Source: Planococcus sp. MER TA 32b
Lineage (GTDB): Bacteria; Bacillota; Bacilli; Bacillales_A; Planococcaceae
Assembly (NCBI GenBank): GCA_023715185.1
Contig: JAMCAN010000001.1
Span: 1,612,001-1,676,000 of the forward strand
Reading direction: 5' to 3'
DNA length: 64,000 nucleotides
A program made the translations under genes and the position numbers. Below the pieces are notes generated by a model, which saw only the letters and a list, made by a program, of their open reading frames with translations, was not told the origin of the DNA and searched no databases. This document shows, piece by piece, positions 26,797 through 36,149 of the stretch (position 1 is the stretch's first letter; each line of letters opens with the position of its first letter).

Positions 26797-28581
26797 TTAA
26801 TGGCTGACATTTTCCACAATGCCGTTTTGGAGCAGATACATTTTGTGATAGAGGCCGCGCGCCGCCAGCAGCTGCTGGTGGGTTCCGCGTTCGACTATTT
26901 CCCCCTGGTGCAGAACAAGAATCAGTTCCGCGTCCTGTATTGTACTTAATCTGTGGGCAATGGCAATGGTGGTTCTGCCTTTCCGCATCCTTTCAAGGCT
27001 CGTCTGAATGGCGACTTCCGTTTCCGTGTCAATATTGGCTGTCGCTTCATCCAGCACAAGAATCTTGGGATCAGCCGCCATTGTTCTGGCAAAAGCCAGC
27101 AGCTGCCGCTGTCCGCTTGAGAATGTGGACCCTCTCTCCGTCACTTTATGGTCATAGCCGTCAGGCAATTGTGCGATGAATTTATCGGCTTGCACAAATT
27201 CAGCAGCGGCACGGATTCCAGAAAACGGCATATCCGGATTATAGAGACGTATATTGCTTTCAATCGTGCCATAAAACAAAAACGGATCCTGCAGGACGAG
27301 TCCCATTTTTCTGCGCAGTTCGCTTGAACGGTAATTCTTCACTTTGACGCCGTCTATCAGGATGTCCCCTTTTTCATATTCATAAAATCGCATCAATAAA
27401 TTGATGATTGAACTTTTTCCGCTTCCCGTATGCCCCACAAGAGCGACAGTATTCCCGGGTTCGGCTGTAAACGAGATATTCTTCAAAACTTCCGCCTGGC
27501 CGTCATAGGAAAAGCTGACATTCCTGAATTCGATGCGGCCTTCCGTAATCTCGGCTGCCGCCTCTTTTTGAGCCGGTGCTTCATCCTTTTCATCCAACAG
27601 ATCGAAGACACGCGACGCAGCTACGATCGCCTGCTGGAAAATCGACAAACGCTGCATGACCTGATTGATCGGTTCGAAGAATCTGTCTATATAGGTGACG
27701 AATGCATAAATGACCCCTACTTCAATGGTCGAATTGAATGATGTGATCCCGAAATAACTGAGCAGCATGATCAATGCCAGTGTATAGACCAGGTCAATCG
27801 CCGGCCGCAGCAGCAACCCGTCAATTTTGATATTGCGTTTTCCTGCTTTCCAGTGTTTTTCATTGATTTCATTGAATTCATCCTGCATCCGGCCTTCCTG
27901 GCTGAAAGCCTGGATCATGCCCATTCCCTGCACCGACTCGGAAATTTTAGCATTCAGCTGTCCAAGCCGCTCTCGCAGATCCTGGTAGAAAATCGAGCTG
28001 TATTTCCGGTAGATGTACATGATCCAGAATAGGATCGGCAACAGGATCAAAGTGATTAATGCCAGCCGCACATTCAGGAAGAACATGGCGATGTATACAC
28101 CGATAATCAGGAATATACTTTGGATAAAGCCGATGAGCACGGTTACGAACATTTCCTTGATCGCTTCTGTGTCATTAGTGACACGGGAAACAATGCCCCC
28201 CGCCGGTGTCCGGTCGAAATAACGCATTCCGAGGCCCTGCACTTTTGTAAAGACATCGATGCGCATTTGCTGGATGATTTTCAGCGCCGCCTCCTGGAAT
28301 TTCAGCAATTGAAAATAACTGATGATGACATTTGAAACCTGGATGAATAAATAACCGAGTGCCAGGCCGGTTACCGGACCTGTCGGGAAATTGCCCGGAG
28401 TCAGATAGCCATCGATGAAGGTTTTGATGATCAGCGGTCCAAGCACATCGCCAAGTACTGTCAATACCAGCAGCAGCATGGCCACGGACAGCATTTTTTT
28501 ATGTGGGATCAAATAAACGAGCAGGCGTTTGAATACCACCCATTGGTCTCTGCCTGTCAATTCTTTCTGTTTTTCATTCAT
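26797..28581 (-). CDS. bmrD: Heterodimeric ABC exporter subunit with canonical ATPase site (BmrD/YheH-like)
   Basis: A 594-residue half-transporter: six membrane helices (residues about 35-330), then a nucleotide-binding domain with Walker A GHTGSGKSS, an altered signature FSSGQRQL, and Walker B ILVLDEATANID with the catalytic glutamate. Paired with the 28578-30335 subunit, whose Walker B has Asp instead; one competent and one degenerate site is the BmrC/BmrD pattern. It would export drugs or lipophilic compounds. Starts by overlapping the upstream stop (ATGA). Confidence 0.85.
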   Translation of the reverse strand: MNEKQKELTGRDQWVVFKRLLVYLIPHKKMLSVAMLLLVLTVLGDVLGPLIIKTFIDGYLTPGNFPTGPVTGLALGYLFIQVSNVIISYFQLLKFQEAALKIIQQMRIDVFTKVQGLGMRYFDRTPAGGIVSRVTNDTEAIKEMFVTVLIGFIQSIFLIIGVYIAMFFLNVRLALITLILLPILFWIMYIYRKYSSIFYQDLRERLGQLNAKISESVQGMGMIQAFSQEGRMQDEFNEINEKHWKAGKRNIKIDGLLLRPAIDLVYTLALIMLLSYFGITSFNSTIEVGVIYAFVTYIDRFFEPINQVMQRLSIFQQAIVAASRVFDLLDEKDEAPAQKEAAAEITEGRIEFRNVSFSYDGQAEVLKNISFTAEPGNTVALVGHTGSGKSSIINLLMRFYEYEKGDILIDGVKVKNYRSSELRRKMGLVLQDPFLFYGTIESNIRLYNPDMPFSGIRAAAEFVQADKFIAQLPDGYDHKVTERGSTFSSGQRQLLAFARTMAADPKILVLDEATANIDTETEVAIQTSLERMRKGRTTIAIAHRLSTIQDAELILVLHQGEIVERGTHQQLLAARGLYHKMYLLQNGIVENVSH

Positions 28582-30335
28582 TGCGTCTCGCCTCCCTGCT
28601 CGACGAGTTCTTCAAGTTGCTGCAGCTCATACATTTCATAGTAAATCCCTTTTTTCTTCATCAATTCATCATGGGAACCGATTTCCGCCACTGTCCCGGC
28701 ATCCATGACTACTATCTGGTGAGCGTGCTGGATGGCACTGAGCCGGTGGGATGTAATGATTGTCGTTTCGCCGGTGCGCGTCCGTTTCAATGATTCCAAA
28801 ATCGCTTCTTCCGTTTTAGCGTCTACTGCTGACAATGAATCATCCAGGATCAGCAATTCCGGGCGCATCATCAAAGCGCGCGCGATTGAAATCCGCTGTT
28901 TCTGTCCGCCCGATAACGACACACCCCGTTCGCCGACTACAGTATTATAGCCTTCTGTAAAGTTTAAAATGTCCTGATGGATATGAGCCAGCTGCGCCGC
29001 CTGATGGATTTCCTCTTCGGTCGCTTCAGGTCTCGCGAATGCGATATTGCCAGCGACCGTTGTAGAGAACAGGAAATGATCCTGCGGCACATAACCGATC
29101 GCTTCTCTCAGCTTTTTCTTCTTATAATCGCTGATTGAACGACCGCCGAAAAGAATTTCACCGCTGTAATTTTCAAACTCCCGGAGCAAGAGCCGCAGGA
29201 TAGCCGATTTTCCGGAGCCGGTTTTGCCGACTATGCCCAGCGTTTCTCCCCGCTTCAATTTAAACCGGACATCCCGGAGCGCCGCCCGGTCGTCATCCGT
29301 AAATTTGAATTCTTCGAGGCTGAAAACGATATCCCCTTCCGGATGGATATCAAGTGCGCCTTTCCTGTCATCTATGTCCACCGGTTCCGCAAGCAAATTC
29401 CGGATCCGGTCATAGGAAGCGCGCCCCCGTTCCACGATATTGAAAAGCCAGCCAAATGCCAGCATCGGCCATACCAATAAACCCAGATATGCAGTAAAAG
29501 CGACAAGATCGCCAATTGTCATGTCGCCATTCACCACGAAATATGAACCGAAGCCGATGGCTAGAAAATAACAGATGCCGATAATGGCTGATATGGTCGG
29601 GTCGAATAATGAATCGACCCGGGCGACACGGATGTTTTCATCCACCACCCGTTTAGAAAGAGCGCGGAAATCTTCCACGTCCTCTTTTTCCTGCCCGAAA
29701 GTTTTGATCACTTTCATACCGGAAATACTTTCCTGGGTCTTATCGTTCAACCCTGAAAACGCTGCCTGGGCATCATGGAAACGAAGATGCATCAGCCTGC
29801 CGTAATAATTGGTCAGATAAGCCATCAACGGCAAAGGAATCAGGACGATCAATGTCAGCTTCCAATCGATGGTGATGGCCATCGCCGCAATGACAAAGCC
29901 GCCGGTTGCCAGTGAATCGAAGAGCGTTAAGACACCTGCTCCTGCCGTCATCTGTACAGCCTGCAAATCATTTGTCGCATGTGCCATCAAGTCGCCGACC
30001 CGCCTCTTCTGATAAAAAGAAGGAGACATTTGAGTAAAATGATTGAACAGCTGCCGCCGCAGATTGCGCGCTAACACGATTGAAGAACCGAAAATCATTA
30101 AGCGCCATGCATAGCGGAGTACATACATGATCAGTGCCGAAGCCGCAAGAACACCGAGCCATGTCATCAGGTAAGCAGGTGTCAATGTGCCCCTGCTGAT
30201 TTCGTCGACTACGAATCCGATGATGCGCGGCGGCAGCACGCCGAGCAGCGCCACGATCATCAGCAGAAAAATGCCGATGGCGTACTGTTTCTTCCTTTCT
30301 TTAAAAAACCAGCCCAACTCCAAAAAAACGCGCAT
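28578..30335 (-). CDS. bmrC: Heterodimeric ABC exporter subunit with degenerate ATPase site (BmrC/YheI-like)
   Basis: A 585-residue half-transporter, the same length I recall for B. subtilis BmrC. Membrane helices fill residues about 15-310. The nucleotide domain has Walker A GKTGSGKSA, signature LSGGQKQR and Walker B LLILDDSLSAVD, where Asp replaces the catalytic Glu. The ATG at 30335 follows GGGAG by 9 bases; an upstream extension lacks a site. In B. subtilis a leader peptide, BmrB, controls the pair by attenuation; I see no convincing leader frame in the 130 bp upstream here. Confidence 0.87.
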   Translation of the reverse strand: MRVFLELGWFFKERKKQYAIGIFLLMIVALLGVLPPRIIGFVVDEISRGTLTPAYLMTWLGVLAASALIMYVLRYAWRLMIFGSSIVLARNLRRQLFNHFTQMSPSFYQKRRVGDLMAHATNDLQAVQMTAGAGVLTLFDSLATGGFVIAAMAITIDWKLTLIVLIPLPLMAYLTNYYGRLMHLRFHDAQAAFSGLNDKTQESISGMKVIKTFGQEKEDVEDFRALSKRVVDENIRVARVDSLFDPTISAIIGICYFLAIGFGSYFVVNGDMTIGDLVAFTAYLGLLVWPMLAFGWLFNIVERGRASYDRIRNLLAEPVDIDDRKGALDIHPEGDIVFSLEEFKFTDDDRAALRDVRFKLKRGETLGIVGKTGSGKSAILRLLLREFENYSGEILFGGRSISDYKKKKLREAIGYVPQDHFLFSTTVAGNIAFARPEATEEEIHQAAQLAHIHQDILNFTEGYNTVVGERGVSLSGGQKQRISIARALMMRPELLILDDSLSAVDAKTEEAILESLKRTRTGETTIITSHRLSAIQHAHQIVVMDAGTVAEIGSHDELMKKKGIYYEMYELQQLEELVEQGGETQ

Positions 30336-30467
30336 GTAAGTCTTCTCCCTGCTGTATAAAATTGTATGTACCGAACTTTTTAAGTTTATCAAATGTTTCG
30401 ATAAAATAGGAGAAGTATTTCGTCAAATGAAATAAATCAGCCTTCGGTTGGAGAATCCCATTAAATA

Positions 30468-30508
30468 GAAAAGAGCCGATGCAAAATCATTTTCTGCATC
30501 GGCTCCTC
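30468..30508 (-). terminator. Terminator of argGH
   Basis: Stem GAGCCGATGCA/TGCATCGGCTC with T-run on the minus strand, shortly after the argH stop. Confidence 0.88.
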
Positions 30509-30523
30509 ATATGTCTGCAATTT

Positions 30524-31900
30524 CTATTGCTTTATCAATGTCTTAGCCAGTTCCAATTGGCGGCGCACCTGGTCAAACCCAGTTCCGCCAAGCGAATCCC
30601 GGCGTTCAACTGCCGTACGCGGCTTGAGTTTTTCATATATGTCTTTGTCTATCAATGGACTCGCTGCCTTCATGTCTTCCAGCGGGAGATCTTTCAAATA
30701 ATAGCCACGCTGGATGCAGGTGAACACCAGTTTACCTGTGACGTCATGCGCTTCCCTGAAAGGCATTCCTTTCGCCGCAAGATAATCGGCCAGTTCAGTG
30801 GCATTGGAAAAATCTGCTGATACCGCTTTTTCCATGGAATCCGTGCGGACAGTCATCGTGCGGACCATCCCTTCGAATATCGGTAATGAGCCCATGAGCG
30901 TGTGGACGGTATCGAACATCCCTTCCTTATCTTCCTGCATATCTTTATTGTAGGCCAGCGGGAGCCCTTTCAATGTAGTCAATAAACCGAATAGATTGCC
31001 GTAGACACGCCCGGTCTTGCCGCGGATCAGCTCCGCCATATCCGGATTTTTCTTCTGCGGCATAATACTCGATCCTGTCGAAAATGTATCATCCAGTTCG
31101 ATAAAACGGAATTCCTCGCTTGACCAGAGTATGATTTCTTCCGCGAAACGGGACATATGCATCATCAGCATCGAGGCATTCGACAGGAATTCGACGATGA
31201 AATCACGGTCACTGACTGCGTCGATGCTGTTCGGATAAACACCCGCGAAACCAAGATGCTCCGCAGCCAATTCACGATCAATCGGAAAAGTGGTGCCAGA
31301 CATCGCACCCGCTCCAAGCGGCGACAAATCAATGCGCTTCATGGACTCGTTTAAACGGTCCTTATCACGCTGCAGCATCCAGAAATAAGTCATCAGATGA
31401 TGGCCGAATGATATCGGCTGGGCACGCTGTAAATGGGTATAGCCGGGGACTATCGTTTCAACGTGGCTTTCCGCCTGCTCCAAAATTGCCTGCTGGAAAT
31501 TATCGACCGCATCGATTATTTCACCTGCACGGTTCTTCAGATACAGATGCATATCGGTCGCGACCTGGTCATTGCGGCTTCTTCCCGTGTGGAGCTTGCC
31601 GCCGACCGGGCCAATCTCATCAATCAGGAATTTCTCAAGATTCAAGTGAATATCTTCGTTGGATGCACTATAGGCAAGGTCACCGGCAGCAGCTTTCCCT
31701 TTCAGCGTTTCAAGTCCTGAAAGGATCAATGATGCCTCATTCTCCGTAAGGATCCCGCAGGTGCCGAGCATCTTGACATGCGCTTTGCTGCCTTCGATAT
31801 CCTCCATCACAAGCTTTTGGTCAAATCCGATTGATGCCCCGAACTCATCGACCCATTCTTCGGCCGATTTCTGAAAGCGGCCGCCCCAAAGCTTGCTCAT
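30524..31900 (-). CDS. argH: Argininosuccinate lyase
   Basis: A 458-residue fumarase/aspartase superfamily enzyme that splits argininosuccinate to arginine and fumarate. The signature [12 protein letters not shown] is intact, and [13 protein letters not shown] and the [10 protein letters not shown] segments hold other active-site residues. It overlaps argG by 4 bases and ends at the terminator 30468-30508, making a two-gene arginine operon. Confidence 0.97.
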   Translation of the reverse strand: MSKLWGGRFQKSAEEWVDEFGASIGFDQKLVMEDIEGSKAHVKMLGTCGILTENEASLILSGLETLKGKAAAGDLAYSASNEDIHLNLEKFLIDEIGPVGGKLHTGRSRNDQVATDMHLYLKNRAGEIIDAVDNFQQAILEQAESHVETIVPGYTHLQRAQPISFGHHLMTYFWMLQRDKDRLNESMKRIDLSPLGAGAMSGTTFPIDRELAAEHLGFAGVYPNSIDAVSDRDFIVEFLSNASMLMMHMSRFAEEIILWSSEEFRFIELDDTFSTGSSIMPQKKNPDMAELIRGKTGRVYGNLFGLLTTLKGLPLAYNKDMQEDKEGMFDTVHTLMGSLPIFEGMVRTMTVRTDSMEKAVSADFSNATELADYLAAKGMPFREAHDVTGKLVFTCIQRGYYLKDLPLEDMKAASPLIDKDIYEKLKPRTAVERRDSLGGTGFDQVRRQLELAKTLIKQ

Positions 31901-33129
31901 GATTTCACCTCTTCTATCACCTGCTGCGTGACAGGCACAGGTTTTTTATTGACCATCGAATTGACGACTGTCGGAAGGCCCCATAATTCGATGAAGCCGA
32001 CTGCTGACTGATGATTGAATGTATCGTCTGTAGAATATGTCGCCAATTGCTCGCTGTACAATGAATTCGGAGACTTGCGGCCTTCAACGATTGAATGGCC
32101 TTTGAATAATTTCACACGCACTGTGCCGTTGACGAATTCCTGAGTTTCTTTCAAGAATGCTTCAAGCGCTGTGCGCAGCGGCGAGAACCACAAGCCTTCA
32201 TAAATCAGTTCAGTCATTTTCTTTTCGATGACCGGTTTGAAATGCGCCATTTCTTTTACAAGCGTGATATCTTCAAGCTCTTTATGCGCGGCAATCAATG
32301 TCATTGCAGCTGGAGCTTCATAGATTTCACGGGATTTGATGCCGACGAGACGATTTTCCACGTGGTCGATGCGTCCGACTCCATGTTTGCCGGCCAAATG
32401 ATTCAATTCGAATATCAATTCCTTGAATGAATAGGCGATACCATCGAGTTTCACCGGTACCCCTTTCTCGAATTCAATCTCGACGATGTCCGGTGTATCC
32501 GGTGTGTCTTCCAATGCGTTCGTCAATTCATAGGCATCTGCCGGCGGTGTAGCCCATGGGTCTTCCAGTATGCCGCATTCGTTTGCGCGGCCCCAGAGAT
32601 TCATATCAATCGAGAACGGGCTGTCCAGATTCACCGGAATCGGCACATCGTGCTGCTTCGCATAAGCGATTTCTTCATCACGCGACCAGCCCCACTGTCT
32701 GACGGGTGCCACAACTTCAAGTGCAGGATTCAATGACTTGATCGACACTTCGAAACGCACCTGATCGTTGCCTTTTCCTGTGCAGCCGTGCGCAACCGCT
32801 GTCGCACCGCATTGTTCCGCGATTTCAACCAGTTTTTTTGAAATCAGTGGACGGGACAGCGCTGAGACAAGCGGGTACTTCCCTTCATATAAAGTATGAG
32901 CCTGCATGGATATTAATGCATAATGATCAGCGAATTCATCTCTGGCATCCACCATATAACTTTCAACCGCTCCGACCTGAAGCGCTTTTTGTTTAATGAA
33001 TTCAAGATCTTTGCCTTCTCCGATATCCAGGCATACCGCCACTACGTCGTAGCCTTCTGATTTAAGCCATGGAATGGCTACCGATGTATCAAGTCCGCCT
33101 GAATAGGCAAGAACGATTTTCTTATTCAA
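31897..33129 (-). CDS. argG: Argininosuccinate synthase
   Basis: A 410-residue enzyme joining citrulline and aspartate with ATP. The N-terminal P-loop-like [11 protein letters not shown] binds [17 protein letters not shown] and [11 protein letters not shown] are family landmarks. The start is a TTG at 33129, 7-8 bases after AAGGTGG; an ATG ten codons upstream lies inside the ARG box and was rejected. Expression is likely repressed by ArgR/AhrC with arginine through that box. Confidence 0.96.
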   Translation of the reverse strand: MNKKIVLAYSGGLDTSVAIPWLKSEGYDVVAVCLDIGEGKDLEFIKQKALQVGAVESYMVDARDEFADHYALISMQAHTLYEGKYPLVSALSRPLISKKLVEIAEQCGATAVAHGCTGKGNDQVRFEVSIKSLNPALEVVAPVRQWGWSRDEEIAYAKQHDVPIPVNLDSPFSIDMNLWGRANECGILEDPWATPPADAYELTNALEDTPDTPDIVEIEFEKGVPVKLDGIAYSFKELIFELNHLAGKHGVGRIDHVENRLVGIKSREIYEAPAAMTLIAAHKELEDITLVKEMAHFKPVIEKKMTELIYEGLWFSPLRTALEAFLKETQEFVNGTVRVKLFKGHSIVEGRKSPNSLYSEQLATYSTDDTFNHQSAVGFIELWGLPTVVNSMVNKKPVPVTQQVIEEVKS

Positions 33130-33142
33130 TAGAAAAACCACC

Positions 33143-33160
33143 TTTGTATTTTTATACATT
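33143..33160 (-). promoter_or_regulatory. ARG box (ArgR/AhrC operator) before argG
   Basis: Read on the minus strand, AATGTATAAAAATACAAA matches the ARG consensus TNTGNATWWWWATNCANA at 17 of 18 positions. It lies about 20-35 bp downstream of the -10 box and just before the argG ribosome site. A weaker second box overlaps it upstream (TATGTATATTAATTTTAA). Confidence 0.8.
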
Positions 33161-33179
33161 AATTAAAATTAATATACAT

Positions 33180-33208
33180 ACAATAACACGCATAAATATT
33201 TCGTGCAA
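33180..33208 (-). promoter_or_regulatory. argGH promoter
   Basis: TTGCAC, 17-bp spacer, TATTGT on the minus strand. Transcription would begin inside the ARG box cluster, so repressor binding would block the start. Confidence 0.65.
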
Positions 33209-33232
33209 GTGGTAACAGCTAAAAAAATACAC

Positions 33233-33267
33233 AAAAAAATACGGTGGAATCCGGTTCCACCGTATTG
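33233..33267 (-). terminator. Terminator of the lipoprotein gene
   Basis: Stem ATACGGTGGAA/TTCCACCGTAT followed by seven T residues on the minus strand, directly upstream of the argGH promoter. Confidence 0.9.
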
Positions 33268-33269
33268 CT

Positions 33270-33860
33270 TCAGCCAGCGTCTTCTGTATTTTCTTCTTCT
33301 GGACCATCTTCTTCGTTGCCTTCTGTATATTCATGCGTATCCAGATCGATGCGGACTTCCTGCATTCTGCCTGTATCCATATTATTGAACAGGAACCCGA
33401 TTTCGTTGTCCCGCACAATCGGCTGTCCAAGAATCAGCAGGCTGGCGACTTGCTCTTTATTGATATAGGCCTGTAAGGCTTCGGATTGCTTAACTGATTC
33501 GGCATCGTTCAAAATTGTGATGCTGTCAGCCTCCGCCTGTAATGGAAAAGCCTGTTCAAGCGGTCCGTTATAAGCGATATCCACTTTCATGCCGGTTCGG
33601 ATGTCACTCAAAACTGCTTCAGTGCTCTCAGAACCGTCCGTTGAATCCACTGTGACTTCTTCATCCACTGCGAAATAGATATTATTGACCAATACTTTAT
33701 CATTGCGGATCTGGGTGATGAACCCGCTCTCCGTCATTTCAACCTGTTCCTGCTCTGCTGCCGCTTCTTCTTTTTCTTCGGTTTCAGCAGGTTTTGCTTC
33801 TTCTTCCGAACACGCTGACAAGAACAACATCCCAGCTAATAATAAACCCCATTTTTTCAA
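33270..33860 (-). CDS. Lipoprotein with DUF3221-like domain
   Basis: A 196-residue exported protein. Signal peptide with lipobox LSAC near residue 17, then a Glu/Ala-rich linker to about residue 40. The domain begins GFITQIRNDKVLVNNIYFAVDEEVTV, resembling the DUF3221/YobA beta-barrel type (a segment where I-x-N-K-x-L-V recurs). It ends in a very acidic tail. Single gene with its own terminator. Function unknown. Confidence 0.7.
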   Translation of the reverse strand: MKKWGLLLAGMLFLSACSEEEAKPAETEEKEEAAAEQEQVEMTESGFITQIRNDKVLVNNIYFAVDEEVTVDSTDGSESTEAVLSDIRTGMKVDIAYNGPLEQAFPLQAEADSITILNDAESVKQSEALQAYINKEQVASLLILGQPIVRDNEIGFLFNNMDTGRMQEVRIDLDTHEYTEGNEEDGPEEENTEDAG

Positions 33861-33969
33861 ATCGTTTCATTCCTTTTCCTGTTAATCGTGATGGCAAAAA
33901 CTTAGTTACTGACGCGTTTATTTTACACGCTGAAACAAATAGTTGCAATAAAAACAATTAGCAGTAAAT

Positions 33970-34929
33970 TTAGGCTTCTTTATAATGGAAGATTCCTTTC
34001 TCATCCATCCGTTCTGTAATCAGGCCATCTTCGAGAAGGTAATCGATCTGGCCGATTGTTTCCGACAGTGTCAGCCCCAATTCTTTCTCATAAGCACGGG
34101 GAAATAATTCCACTGTCAATTCATAAACCGTTTTTTCGCTGTTGCCTATCATATCCAGAACCTTCATCGCCCGCTCATGCTGTTTGCCTAGACGTTCGGA
34201 GACCAGTTCATGGCTGTTCCGCACTTCTTCCCCGTGGCCGCTGTAGATCACATCAACAGGCATTTTTAATAGCCTCGCCAGCGAAGCGTTGTATTGCAGC
34301 AGCGATTTGGGCCTTCCCATCGATGGATCGAGTGGCGGTTCGATCAAAGGATTTGAAGAAACTTTTGCGATTACATGGTCTCCGCCGATCATTTCAGCGC
34401 TTTCTTCATTCCAGAAGGACAGATGGCTCTGGGCATGCCCCAATGTCTCCATCACTTCCCAGCCGGGGTGGCCCGGCAAAACGTCGCCTTCATTGATCGT
34501 CATGTCAAGCGGCCGGCTGCCCATCAGGCTGAGCGGGCGCTTCATGCGTTTGATCCAAAAAAGCTGATCTTCCGGCACTCCCTCTTCCTTCAGGCGCTCA
34601 AGGTAAAAAGCGTCGTGAAAGTCAAAAAATGCCTGATCTCTTCTGAGCCAAAGATCGTTATAGGGATGACCGAACAATTTCGCATTCTCAAAACCATCTA
34701 TCCAGCCAGCGTGATCGGGATGGTGATGTGTCAGGATCACTTGTTCGACATCTTCAGGACGATAGCCGGCTTCGTTCAGTCCATACTTCAGCGCTTCCCA
34801 TGCTTCAGGCGTTTTGGGACCGGCATCGACCAGGCTCAGCACGTCCCCTTTCAATAGATAGGAATTGACGTCACCGACAGCAAACGGCGTCGGAATGATG
34901 ATTTTATGCAGATGGCCATTTATATTCAC
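33970..34929 (-). CDS. yqjP: MBL-fold metallo-hydrolase (YqjP-like)
   Basis: A 319-residue protein with a metallo-beta-lactamase domain (residues 1-220). Metal ligands are in THHHPDHAGW, TLGHAQSH and GGDHV, plus YSGHGEEV. A C-terminal winged-helix-like part (LFPRAYEKELGLTLSETIGQIDYLLEDGLI) follows, as in the YqjP/LACTB2 group. GTG start after AAGGGGAG. It is divergent from proI, as in B. subtilis. Substrate unknown. Confidence 0.85.
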   Translation of the reverse strand: MNINGHLHKIIIPTPFAVGDVNSYLLKGDVLSLVDAGPKTPEAWEALKYGLNEAGYRPEDVEQVILTHHHPDHAGWIDGFENAKLFGHPYNDLWLRRDQAFFDFHDAFYLERLKEEGVPEDQLFWIKRMKRPLSLMGSRPLDMTINEGDVLPGHPGWEVMETLGHAQSHLSFWNEESAEMIGGDHVIAKVSSNPLIEPPLDPSMGRPKSLLQYNASLARLLKMPVDVIYSGHGEEVRNSHELVSERLGKQHERAMKVLDMIGNSEKTVYELTVELFPRAYEKELGLTLSETIGQIDYLLEDGLITERMDEKGIFHYKEA

Positions 34930-35008
34930 AAAAATCTCCCCTTAAAAAATGAATGAGTATTCACCTATCATACCGTGAATAACGCCTCCCGTCACCCTGG
35001 ATCGTAAT

Positions 35009-35037
35009 TTGACATTCAAAAAAGGGGTCCGTATAAT
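35009..35037 (+). promoter_or_regulatory. Consensus sigma-A promoter of proI
   Basis: TTGACA (35009-35014), 17 bp, TATAAT (35032-35037): a perfect match to both hexamers, about 7 bp before the T-box leader. Confidence 0.85.
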
Positions 35038-35043
35038 TGATAT

Positions 35044-35280
35044 ACATATGTGAGCGATGATAAAGATCAGTAAAAAAGGTGATGGTGTATAGAGAGTGCG
35101 CTGAAGCTGAAACGCGCACCTCCCTCTCCCTTTTTGAACCTGCTTTTGAGCTGCCGTGGAAACACGGCCGTAGATCCGCGTTAAGGATATCGAGTGGTGT
35201 CTTAATTGACAAAGCTAGGTGGTACCGCGGAAACACAGCGTTTTCGTCCTTGAACAACAGGGATGATTGCGCTTTTTATT
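35044..35280 (+). ncRNA. Proline-specific T-box leader
   Basis: The T-box sequence AGGTGGTACCGCGG is at 35217-35230. Stem I carries a GAA-CCT-G specifier loop with CCT (Pro) at 35139-35141 followed by a purine, as expected. The antiterminator competes with the terminator at 35238-35280. Uncharged tRNA-Pro binding would allow proI transcription. B. subtilis proI and proBA are known to use proline T-boxes. Confidence 0.9.
35238..35280 (+). terminator. Regulated terminator of the T-box leader
   Basis: GCGTTTTCGTCCT pairs with AGGGATGATTGCGC and is followed by TTTTTATTTT. The 5' arm overlaps the T-box, giving the two exclusive folds. Confidence 0.8.
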
Positions 35281-35303
35281 TTGAGAAAAGGAAGTGGAGA
35301 AAG

Positions 35304-36107
35304 ATGAAAATTGTATGTGTAGGAGCCGGTTCGATGGCTGAGTCCATGATTCATGGGTGGATCAATAAACGGATAATGAAACCTGAGGAAATTTCGGTGA
35401 TGAACAGATCGGATTATGAGCGCCTGGAATTTCTTCATGACGAATACGGCGTCAATATCGTCGATGAAGACAAGACAGAATTAAAAGATGCGAATTTCAT
35501 CCTTTTGGCGATGAAACCGAAAGATGTCGCGGCTGCGCTTGGGGGCATCAAGAAGAAATTGACAGGCAATACGGTGATTGTGTCCGTAGCGGCAGGAGTC
35601 TCGATCGACACGATCCAGCGCCACGTCGGCAACTTCCCGGTGGCGCGGGCAATGCCGAATACATCTGCGCAGGTCGGAAAGTCCGCTACCGGAGTAGCTT
35701 GGAGCAAATACGTGACAAAAGAACAGCAGCATGAACTGCGCAAATTATTATCATCTATCGGCAGTGTGACCGTGGTCGAAGAAGAGCAATTACACGCACT
35801 GACAGGCGTAGCCGGAAGCGGGCCAGCCTATCTTTATTATTTTGCAGAAGCTATGCGTGAAGCTGGTGTCGCTAATGGACTGTCAGCGGCAGATTCGAAA
35901 AAACTGGTTCGCCAGACTTTCCTGGGTGCTGCCGAGATGATGCAGCAGGAAGATTTTGCGGAATTGCGCCGGAAAGTGACCAGCCCGAACGGAACGACTG
36001 CGGCAGGTCTTGACTCACTGGCCGAAAATAATTTCAAGGACATCGTGGAACAATGTGTCAGCGCTGCAGCTTCGCGTTCCCGCGAGCTTGGAAAGGAATT
36101 CAAATAA
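35304..36107 (+). CDS. proI: Pyrroline-5-carboxylate reductase
   Basis: A 267-residue ProC-family enzyme making proline from pyrroline-5-carboxylate with NAD(P)H. The N-terminal Rossmann motif is VGAGSMAESM; the C-terminal signature region is ALTGVAGSGPAYLYYFAEAM, with TSPNGTTAAGL later. The start is the ATG at 35304 after GAAGTGGAG; the longer upstream frame covers the T-box and is not coding. Regulated by the proline T-box, so it serves biosynthesis. Confidence 0.95.
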   Translation: MKIVCVGAGSMAESMIHGWINKRIMKPEEISVMNRSDYERLEFLHDEYGVNIVDEDKTELKDANFILLAMKPKDVAAALGGIKKKLTGNTVIVSVAAGVSIDTIQRHVGNFPVARAMPNTSAQVGKSATGVAWSKYVTKEQQHELRKLLSSIGSVTVVEEEQLHALTGVAGSGPAYLYYFAEAMREAGVANGLSAADSKKLVRQTFLGAAEMMQQEDFAELRRKVTSPNGTTAAGLDSLAENNFKDIVEQCVSAAASRSRELGKEFK

Positions 36108-36149
36108 TTCTTCCGGTATACTGAGTTTATGCGTAAAGGAGGATTATCC

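Noticed and set aside
35079-35303. Upstream extension of proI
   Set aside because: It overlaps the T-box leader and terminator; the ATG at 35304 begins the known ProC N-terminus.
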